A stretch of DNA of 64,000 bases, taken from contig JAVXUO010002741.1 of NCBI GenBank assembly GCA_033065855.1, forward strand, positions 62,001 through 126,000, written 5' to 3'. Shown piece by piece: positions 10,490 to 18,949 of the stretch. The notes below the pieces were generated by a model. It saw only the letters and a list, made by a program, of their open reading frames with translations, had not been told where the DNA came from and ran no database searches. Made by a program: the position numbers and the translations under genes. Origin of the DNA: Escallonia rubra (Eukaryota; Streptophyta; Magnoliopsida; Escalloniales; Escalloniaceae). Position 1 is the stretch's first letter. Each line of letters starts with the position of its first letter.

Positions 10490-10540
10490 TCCCGTATGGA
10501 AAGAACCCCTCCAAAAATAGGCTCATCCCGTACGGAGAGA
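10490..10540 (-). pseudogene. 3' fragment of U5 snRNA
   Basis: The minus strand reads CCTATTTTTGGAGGGGTTCT and then a hairpin CTTTCCATACGGGATG, which are the U5 Sm site and terminal stem. The loop 1 half is missing. The downstream flank matches that of the U5 copies at 3246 and 11,536. Confidence 0.75.
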
Positions 10541-11479
10541 GATGTACGGAGACAAAAATGGATCCATACATTGATGGAATCGTGAAATTTTTTTTTTGAA
10601 TGCAACCTTTCCTCAAAGGTGATGCTATTATTTGGTGCCAAGTGTTTATGAGAACTTCATTGTTTGTATACCCTGCTCCCTCTCCCACCTCAAGTCTTAG
10701 CTATAGTGACCCTACCACTACCGAACCTCGCACCTACCCTCGTGCAACCAGAACCTCCACCCACTCCCGTGCACTGGAACCTCACAATCACTCCCGTGCA
10801 ACTAAGATTCATGGTTGAAGTCAGGACCTCAAGTCTGAATTTAGGGACTACGCACCCACTCCTAGCAATCAATAGCTTAGACATTGGAGGCAAAGGACGT
10901 TGATTCCGGTTGCGATTCTGGTGTGGCAACATTTCAAGCATGTTCTTATCTTGGGGTTTTGGAACGGGAAAAGGAAGTCAGTATATTAGGCTTAAACCTA
11001 CTTTGACATAATGGAAGGTATACTTTCATTATATTACTACCCTTTTATTTGTTCTTTCCTGCATTGGGAAGGCATTTTACTACCATTTCATTGATGTTTA
11101 TCCAACATACATGCTTATGTTTCCCGATATGTCCAGTGGCTCTATACTCCTAATATTAAGGGGTTTTCTCTTTAAGATCTCTAGTGTACTGCCTATTCAA
11201 CTTTGCCATGCTTGTATATACTTGCACTCATGTGTGTGGCAAAAGGTGGGACACAAATCTCAGACTATTTAGTGGTATTTGTTGACAAAAGAATTAATGG
11301 ATCACTCGCATTTACCCGTCCAGACGTTGTTGCTGGAAGCTTAGGAATTTTTCTGGTCAATTAGCTGCCTACAGCGTGCACGCGCCTCTGTGCATAACCT
11401 CCTGCCCAATCCCATGCATCTGAGATTGAAAGTTGAAATGAGGCCGTCCTGTGCATCTAAAAGATTGAAAGCATTAAGT
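10541..11479. other. Spacer with repeat E copy 2, no gene
   Basis: 10,620-10,860 repeats the spacer at 9236-9330. The rest shows no supported gene. Confidence 0.5.
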
Positions 11480-12060
11480 AAGAAGATAATCTGATGTATT
11501 GCGCTACTTTGACCAAAAATTACTCACAAATTTTAGGAGCTCATTCCATGTGGAAAGAACCCCTCCAAAAATAGGCGTATGCCACTGTATATGGCGAGCA
11601 CACGGTATTCTTTAGTAAAAGGCGAAAGAATAGTTCGCTTTGTGCTCACCACATGGCTGCGTGAGATTTGATTGAGTAGAAGAGCCAACATATTGAACTC
11701 CCTAGTTCTTTTGTTGGCTTTCCCAGCCAATGAGGGACTATTCCTTTTTTAGTTTTCTTGGTGTGTGATTTGATGACTTGTTAGATCCTTTACAATGAAT
11801 GGCACACTTGAAATTTTGACCTATAATAGTCATCAACATGGCAATCAAGTAGAACGTATTTGGAATCTGAAACAGCTTCCTAGATCCAATTATTATATAT
11901 TCTAAGAAAATAATCCAGTTATTTCGCTGCTATTAGTGCTAGTAGGCTTGAGGTAACAAATGCTTGTAGTGCTTTGAGTTGTTTATGTTCGTACTTTGCA
12001 ATGAAACTTGTGTTTCTTCCTTCCGAATTGAGGCACTAATTTCTCTCGTCAGGTACAAGA
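11480..12060. repeat. Segmental duplication A, copy 2 (contains U5)
   Basis: Second copy of the U5-bearing block at 3190-3780, same orientation, with scattered substitutions and small indels. Confidence 0.85.
11536..11662 (-). ncRNA. U5: U5 spliceosomal snRNA gene, copy b
   Basis: The transcribed region is nearly identical to copy a. Loop 1 CGCCTTTTACTAAAG and stem I are intact, and the Sm site TATTTTTGGAG is present. The terminal hairpin is slightly weaker (CTTTCCACATGGAATG). The upstream USE reads AGTCCCTCATTGG, so the core TCCCACA has changed to TCCCTCA, while a TATA-like CAATATG stays in place at 11,695..11,687. The RNA could be functional, but transcription may be reduced. This may be a recently weakened or silent copy. 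Confidence 0.8.
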
Positions 12061-13639
12061 AAATGATCAAGTTATTTCGCAGCTGTTAGTGCTAGTAATT
12101 GCGGAAAACAGATAAAAGTAAGGGGGGGGGGGGGGTGGGAAAGCAGTTGCTTTGTTAGTAATAGAGAGCTGATTTCAATGTCAAGACTCGAGACCAAGGG
12201 TGTTTTGAAAAATTTTGTTTTGTGTTCCTCCACTAAACTAAGGCAACTGCTGGCCAAGTTGTGTCCTTACAATTTCTGCTTTAGATTGGAAGCTCTTTGG
12301 CGGTGAGGGATTTTGGGGTTTTCAACCCCAAGTAGGTAACCTCTTATAGTGCGCTCTCTAATTGTGTAATACCTCAAGTTTGGCAAAAACTCTTAAACTT
12401 TCATCACTGAAATAGTGGAAGTTTTCCCCAGGGATTTATTCCGCCAAATGATTGTGTTTTGTCTTTGATTTATTGTTCTTGAGTGCCTCTGATTACTACT
12501 GGATTTGTAGAAATCATTTTGTGATCTTGATTAGAGCTTTTGTAAATAGTGTGCTAGTGTTGATTTATTTACTTCACACTCGATACTCTACCTTGGGATT
12601 ACTGCTGTTTTGATCCCAACAAAATTATTATTAACCACCCCTAAGACTTGCATGTACAATGACAGAGAGACCCGTTGCCGGTGTTGGGGAGTGAGGCATT
12701 TGAAAAAGGTAAAGTCTATATAGTGAGATATTTGAAAATTATTAATGATGTCCCCATAGTGATAAAGAATAAGCAATGTTGGTGTCATTTAAATATGTCA
12801 GGGGGTTGCCATTCCATTTTCCCAAGGGAGTCTAGATATATTCGTAGTCTTGATGCCAAGAAATTCTTATAAGTCTCCATTTGGTTGATCCATTACCTAC
12901 TAGAATGGAGAGCTTGTAAGCTGATTGATGAGACATAAGATTTTCTTGATAGCTCTTTATTAGAATTCTTATAGTTCTTCATCTGTTGGTGTTTTGTTTT
13001 ATTTGTGTTAACTATTCAGTCATAATCTAGATATTGGTAGTTTTATTGGTGAGCTTGCAAAACGATTGACAAGTCAAACCTGCCTCTTTTAGATACTGGA
13101 AATTCAAATTAGAATGCAACCATTTATGTCAAGGAAGTGAGGATCGAGGTACTGCTTCCCTATTAATAAGTCAGAATGCAACCATTTATCAAATTTTCTG
13201 TTGTCCTCGTGATCGTGTTTTCATATAAAAGGCTGTGTTGCTTTGTCTTGACTGTCTTGAGAGCTTGATATACTAGCTTTTATTCTGTTTATGTGATCTG
13301 TGTGGCAAGTTATGGTCCTCTGGTTGAAGCAAGGTTGCTCTTGCTTTGTTATCTAATACGCTGACGTCTACCAATAAAAGATTTGGATTCAGGTTTACTT
13401 TTCTTTAGGCTTCCACCTGTTTGATGAAGCAGCCAATAAGCACGTTTTCTGTGTGTTGCTTGGTTTCAGTTAGAAAATCACATCATGAGAAGCTGGCATT
13501 AGACTACTGCTCCCTGAGCTTGAGATCTTTAGTTTTAAAGTTGTATTTTTCTTCTTATTTTAGCTTTTTCGGTATCCAAACAGAGAATTACTACAGCAGT
13601 AGTTCCAGAAGTTCAATAACTGATTCCGCCGGTTCGATC
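12061..13639. other. Spacer, no supported gene
   Basis: Contains a poly-G run near 12,122-12,135 and words shared with 6815-6930 (for example GTCAAACCTGCCTCTTT). Short open frames only; no recognisable product. Confidence 0.4.
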
Positions 13640-14041
13640 TAGCTGATTCTTTCTTCATAATATGACTTGATATTATTACCAATCTAATTAGTAAGAGCTG
13701 CATTCAATTGAACAGAAAATAGAATTTCTAACTTTAGCCTCAGTTTCATATTGCGTAAAGACATGATGGAGCCCTCTGCTATTTCAAGAATGTCGGCAAC
13801 CGCTTTTGATAATTCTAGTATTCTACTAACCATAGTGATACATGGAAATTAGGAAATAACATAATTAAGGAATAGTGCAACGCCGAGGCGCAAGGAACCA
13901 GTATAAGCTGTTAATGTGATCAGAATACTGGGCCTAATTTATGGCTTCTCTAATGCATTACCTATTAGTATAAGCGAGCTGATTGATTGACATAAAACTA
14001 TTTCAAGCTGATCGATGAGATATAATATTTCATTAAAACTA
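13640..14041. repeat. Segmental duplication B, copy 2
   Basis: Copy of 6506-6966, including a short U2 3' fragment at about 13,872-13,900. It ends where a truncated U2 begins at 14,045. Confidence 0.8.
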
Positions 14042-14044
14042 GAT

Positions 14045-14146
14045 TTGGGTGGGATACCAAGGCAATAGTGCAACGCCAAGGCAACGCTCAAGGAACCTTC
14101 CCCTTCAAAAATTAATTTAATATCGTGTGAGCCATTGGCCCACACG
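14045..14146 (-). pseudogene. 5'-truncated U2 snRNA pseudogene
   Basis: On the minus strand TATCGTGTGGGCCAATGGCT through ATTAAATTAATTTTTGAAGG to ATCCCACCCAAATCT matches U2 from stem-loop IIb to the 3' end. The 5' half is missing. A flank word (GATACATGAGACATAAATTT) is repeated just before the complete U2 at 14,226, suggesting tandem duplication of the U2 3' end. Confidence 0.85.
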
Positions 14147-14225
14147 ATACATGAGACATAAATTTAATAAAAATGGAGAGGTTGCAAGCTGATACATGAG
14201 ACATAAATTTAATTAAAACTAGATT

Positions 14226-14394
14226 TGGGTGGGGTGCGCCAGGCCAAGGCAGTAGTGCAACACCAAGGCAACCACAAACCTTCCCCTCAAAAAATTAATT
14301 TAATATCGTGTGAGCCATTAGCCCACATATCAGATATTAAACTGATCAGAACAGATACTACACTTGATCTTAGCCAAAAGGCCGAGAAAGGTAT
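14226..14394 (-). ncRNA. U2: U2 spliceosomal snRNA gene (short variant)
   Basis: U2 pairs with the intron branch point. The minus strand begins ATACCTTTCTCGGCCTTTTG, followed by GCTAAGATCAAGTGTAGTAT, which includes the branch-point recognition GTAGTA, then stem-loops IIa and IIb. The Sm site AATTTTTTGAGG and the conserved end GGCCTGGCGCACCCCACCC are present. It is about 169 nt, shorter than the ~196 nt usual in plants, because the region between the Sm site and the last stem is reduced. Stem IIb carries substitutions that keep pairing through G-U. A USE-like GATCCCACAGTG and a TATA-like box lie upstream. It is probably an expressed variant, possibly one under relaxed constraint. Confidence 0.88.
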
Positions 14395-14420
14395 GCTTTG
14401 TATTGTGTTCAGCTTCCTTC

Positions 14421-14469
14421 TTTATATGCATGCTCTCTGCAGTCCCTCTTTTTCGCTCACTGTGGGATC
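14421..14469 (-). promoter_or_regulatory. U2 promoter: USE-like plus TATA box
   Basis: The minus strand shows GATCCCACAGTG (14,469..14,458) and CATATAAAG (around 14,428..14,421). The gap is about 30 nt and the TATA sits about 30 nt before the U2 start. The USE deviates at its 3' half from the plant consensus. Confidence 0.75.
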
Positions 14470-14719
14470 AAACAGCAAGTCTATTGTAATTTCTTCGCCA
14501 ACTGATAAAAATTGATCCTACATTTGATTCTCACAAAGAGAGGTAGTTATGTTCAAATTCTTTTCATTTACTTAGTTCGCTACTGATATTTAATTAGCCA
14601 CTGTCTCGCTCAGAAGGTAAAAGGACTGCGAGTTGCAAAAGCATCTACCAAGAAAAACGCAAAGAAAGTGTCTACCTGTACCAAACACCCAACAATGGTT
14701 GAACATGCCCAGACTTGGT

Positions 14720-14955
14720 GAAGATGATTGCAATTGTTTTATGTCTAGGAAGTGGCCCCTTTTATAGATCAGAAAGTGCGTACTTCAAATTACAGAGTGC
14801 AGGCCACTGCTTCCCTTTCTCTAAATCAGATTGCAATTGTTTTTCAAGGAAGTGAGGGTGGAGGTACTGCTTCCCTTTTATAGATCAGAAAGTGTGTACT
14901 TCAAATTACACAGTGCAGGCCACTGCTTCCCTTTCCATAAATCAGAATGCAACCA
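14720..14955. repeat. Tandem direct repeat
   Basis: Two units of about 125 bp share TTTTATAGATCAGAAAGTG and CAGGCCACTGCTTCCCTTTC. Non-coding. Confidence 0.7.
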
Positions 14956-15484
14956 ATTCTGAAATTTCCTGTTATTTTCATGATTGTGTTTTCATATGGA
15001 GGCTGTGTTGCATTGTCTCGAGTGTTTTGAGAGCTTAATATGCTTTCTATTGTGTTTTCTATTGGTTTTTTTTTCTTTTGTTGTGGGGGGAGATTTCTGT
15101 TGCATACCTGAGGTATGCCTGCTTTTCCTTTGGGTTCCACCTGTTTGGCTTACGTTGATAGTTGCAACTGAAAACAATTGACTTGCTATTATGTGGTTTT
15201 TGAGACAGTGTATTTCGGAATTACAAACACTGTTGGAATTCCCTCAGCTTAAACATAGTATTTTGAGCTTATAGATATCTTTTGTTGCACAGGCCTGCAT
15301 TGAGCTCATCCTGTTATGTGGACCTTCGTCTGTGGACAAAATAATTGGAAATCAGATTTTGTTTGGGTGGGTGGGGTGTGCGGCTTGTTAGACTGTACTT
15401 TTTGGGAGTAACTAGGAGCTTAATTGTTGTCCGACTCGATTTATGTAAGAACATGTAATTTTTTTTTAGTTTAACTGCTCTTAC

Positions 15485-15605
15485 TGGCCGTTGCCTAGTC
15501 AGTGGTGCAACACCGACGCAGTCACACCTGTTTGAAACCCGAGCTAACTGGCTGTTGCCTTAGCAGAGGTGCAAGTACAACACAGACGCAGTCACCAGTT
15601 TGAAA
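15485..15605. repeat. Short direct repeat next to U1
   Basis: Two related units contain CTGGC(C/T)GTTGCCT, GGTGCAA and GACGCAGTCAC, about 63 bp apart. I considered a tRNA or U2 remnant but the fit is poor. Confidence 0.5.
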
Positions 15606-15693
15606 GCCACAGTGAAATTCTACAATTACATCAATGGCCCCTCAAACAATAAATTTTATTCAGATGGGAGTACAAAATCTCGAGAGTTTATTG

Positions 15694-15854
15694 GAGGTGG
15701 CCGCGCGAACGCAGGCCCCCACTGCCACAAATTATGACGTAAGTTCCACCACTTGGGTAGACTTTAGGCAAGCACCCCTCCAAAGTGCAATGGAGGTCAC
15801 TAACCTAGGCCATGGACCTTCTTGATCACCCATTGACCCCGTCCAGGTAAGTAT
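15694..15854 (-). ncRNA. U1: U1 spliceosomal snRNA gene
   Basis: U1 recognises the 5' splice site by base pairing. The minus strand starts ATACTTACCTGGACGGGGTC, carrying the 5' splice-site complement ACUUACCU. It continues with stem-loop I (GATCAAGAAGGTCCATGG), stem-loop II (CATTGCACTTTGGAGGGG), stem-loop III, the Sm site AATTTGTGG, and stem-loop IV with a UUCG loop (GGCCTGCGTTCGCGCGGCC). About 161 nt. Stem-loop III differs from the form I remember, but both arms changed together (AAGT..ACTT and CTACC..GGTGG), so pairing is kept. A consensus USE and TATA lie upstream. It looks functional. Confidence 0.93.
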
Positions 15855-15879
15855 GATTCTCTGTGTTGTACCCCCTCCA

Positions 15880-15926
15880 TTTATAGTCTAACTATCACCC
15901 TCGTTCTTCTTTTCCAATGTGGGACT
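15880..15926 (-). promoter_or_regulatory. U1 promoter: USE plus TATA box
   Basis: The minus strand shows AGTCCCACATTG (15,926..15,915) and CTATAAA (about 15,886..15,880), with a gap of about 30 nt. The TATA is about 30 nt before the U1 start: Pol II snRNA architecture. Confidence 0.88.
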
Positions 15927-16325
15927 GAAGCCAAGCCCAAAAAGTGGTTTTTATAACTTCCCTTTGACTCCGTTTCACTTAGCTCTCACTTCATCATTAT
16001 TACACTTTGACAGTGCTTAGGTAAATTTCTTCATAGAGCAGGTTAGGGCATAGGGACCTGGGTAATTTTGTGGCTATTTTCTGGCCTTTTAGGTAAGGAA
16101 ATGTTATTGCAACAAACTAGAAGAGCAGCTTAATTGACAAAGAGCTCAAGGTATTATGTGAAGTATGAGACTGTTTTTACAATGAATGCGTAAACAAGAT
16201 TGGTTGCACGTTTTTCCATGTGAGGGTTTTAACTATGGCTAGATTCTCAATTTCCTTGGTGATTATTGGTGCAAGGTCGAGATTGCCTCTGAAGTATTCT
16301 TCAGTTTTTCTCTCTCCACAGGCAG

Positions 16326-16470
16326 TAGGTGGTTACAGCAAGCGAGTCTTCTAAGACAGCAAAAATGGTACCATCCTTTGAATGAAATGCCAAAGGGATT
16401 GAGAATACGTGCAAGCAAAGAAGAGATGGTTTATGCATTCAGTACTTTGCGGAAAGATCTTTTGCTATGA
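16326..16470 (+). other. Possible last coding exon, unidentified
   Basis: After a pyrimidine-rich tract and CAG, an open stretch reads RWLQQASLLRQQKWYHPLNE, then MPKGLRIRASKEEMVYAF, and stops at TGA (16,468-16,470). The composition is protein-like. I do not recognise the family. It could end a plus-strand gene whose earlier exons lie inside the snRNA cluster, but I could not join the pieces. Confidence 0.35.
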
Positions 16471-18250
16471 AGTAAGGACCTTGCTTTAACTCTTAACACA
16501 TACACCGGAAACTGTCAATATAATTTGTCGAAGCATGCGTGTCTTTTGTTCCAACTCTCAAGGACATAGAGGTACGAGCCTATAGAACAAATCTATTCAA
16601 GCAAGGTTGCAACATGTAGGTAGTCTGTCTGTATATGCTCCTTATTTTTTCCCCCTTGCATTCGTTGCTTTGGAACTTTATTTTGCTAACTATCCCAGAC
16701 CTGCTATATGTGCATGTCTTCTTAACTATCACCAATGACGGTACTTTGGTGGTATTCTGCATTACACGATTCATGAATATGACCAGCCTTATTTTAGTGG
16801 CTTGATTAATACTTGAATGTTTTTCAGGCAAAGATGTATTTACACGGATCAGAATATGTTTAGTGGCTTCTGGGCTGATTCAGAATATTACATCATAGGT
16901 TTAGCCTTCTAAGAGTTGGAGTGGTGGAGAGAGAGAGAGAGAGAGTCGAAAGTCAGGTATGAGCGTAAAACGGGTTCAAGAATCAATTTTGTGTTTATAA
17001 ACGCTAAAATCGATTAATTTGGCTTTTTACCCATATTGTAGGGTGGATCTAGAAAGATATGAAAGATCTCCCTCTAGGCCGTACACATGACACGTTCATC
17101 CAATACGGCTTTCCCCTGTATGAGAAGATTCTAAAGGACCGATAATCTATATCCAATGACTAGGTGCTGGTTTATCTGAGTTAACCCAAATTTTTGGTGG
17201 GCTACACGTGGGTAGTCTGCTCATTTTGTTGGATTATTTAGTTCTTCTGTATACCTGTTTCTGTAGAGATAAATTTTGGTGGGATACAGTGACACAGAAT
17301 GTGGCGAAAACTCTGTAAAGTCAAATTTTGTTTGGGTTGGGTGACTCTAGAGATCGTGCTGCTTGTCAGACTCTAATTTATGGAACTAGGTAAGATCATA
17401 ATTTTGTTGGACTTGATTTGAGTGGGGGTGCGTATGTTTACTAATGTGTTCTGTACTCTCCGCAGGTCCTTTGTTGGCTTCTTCTACCCTCTGCGGGATT
17501 AATACTAAACTCAAGGGTGAGCCATTGTGATTTCTTACCAACTTTAAACCACACAATGGAGTTCACTGCCTCATTATTTATCAATGGAACTCGACCATCT
17601 TTGAGATTCTGCTTATCCTTGTGGCATCCAGGCCTTTGAATTACAGATGCATATATCTTCAATTTCTCAAGGTGGCCTATTCCGGGAGTGTTTTGGGGAG
17701 CTTCATATCTTTAGTTGTGCCAATCAGCTTGCCTCCTTATGCTTCGTTCTGTTTTTTGTTGCCGATTGCGATATTTTGTTGAAGCAATCTGGCTCTTCCA
17801 CCAGTTTTCTTATCTATATTGTCACTTTTACTAGGAAAAATGTACTTATAAGCACTTCCTTTCGGCTTCTACCTGTCCGAGCCAAGTTTACTGATGTTCC
17901 TTGGCTTCACCGTTCGGTTTTATAATTAAGCATTACTTTCTACTTGATTTTCAACGTGAAAATCATATTAAATAGATAAGATAATATCATTTCTAAACTC
18001 TAAAGATCTTCCCCTCGGCCCCCTATATGACCTTTTGTAATTTCCCAAAATGCTTATCGCTAATACCAAATATATGATACTCCCGTAGCGCAACTGGGAA
18101 GAGAAATATATTGTTCTGGCCATACAAAAGAAAAGATATCTTTATCTTACAGACAGTAAAATAAATTAAAGGAAGTTAAGCATTGTTATTATTACAAGTT
18201 TAGATCTAGGCAGCATCTAGTCTACTAGTCCTTGTCATAGATATTGACGA
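16471..18250. other. Spacer, no supported gene
   Basis: A (GA)n microsatellite lies near 16,926-16,945. Words near 17,090 resemble 160-180 at the far left. No convincing coding or RNA gene. Confidence 0.4.
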
Positions 18251-18259
18251 TCTAGCCTT

Positions 18260-18520
18260 GCAAGCAAAATTAGTAAGTTTCGTTACTTCGACATAATTGG
18301 CGTCTTGCTCCCTACTAATATTCGACAATAGTGAAAATAGGTACTGGCTATGCAAATATCGTACATAATTGGCGTACCTGGTGCACTAATTAAGCAAAAT
18401 TGGCGAGTGTCGTTGCTTTAGTCAGCAATATCCTACTCTCTACTAGTATCCGACAATAATGAAAATAGGTACCGGCTATGCAAATATATCATACATACGT
18501 GAGGTAGCTATTGCACTAAT
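18260..18520. repeat. Tandem direct repeat, period about 128 bp
   Basis: Two units share CGACAATA(G/A)TGAAAATAGG and GGCTATGCAAATAT. Non-coding, just beyond the LINE 3' end. Confidence 0.7.
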
Positions 18521-18949
18521 TTTCTCCAGTCCTATTATCTGTGCAAACAATCGACTAGAGTTGTGTAAACAATTATATGTACCAACTTTTTTGTTTTGCC
18601 CATTGTATTGTTTTTAGAACTGCTAGCACTTGTAATATGAAAGGATATTGTGAATAGTAAAATGTGAGCTCAGGGTATGCATTAAATTCTTTGAGATATA
18701 GATACCCAGGTATGATCTTTGCCTGTGTTGTTGGAAACATGCCCCCACGTATACAAATCTCATCAGTGTTCTGTGACACTGACATATGTTGGTATACAGG
18801 TTGTATGATATTTGGATTTTTGGGAGCGACTTTGTCAGCGCTCCTGCCATAACCTGCCTTGTATTTTTTAGTTGTAATCTTAAATAAATTTCTCGAATTG
18901 GTTTGAACCTGAGTGTGGACTTTCCTGATGATGATCATGGGGTTGAAGG

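Noticed and set aside
15485-15605. Possible tRNA genes
   Set aside because: No cloverleaf could be drawn: no GGTTCRA T-loop and no plausible anticodon stem.
209-15926. Snippets of U6 snRNA in the cluster
   Set aside because: I looked for the words GGAACGATACAGAG and its complement and saw neither; U6 appears absent, as expected for a Pol III gene.
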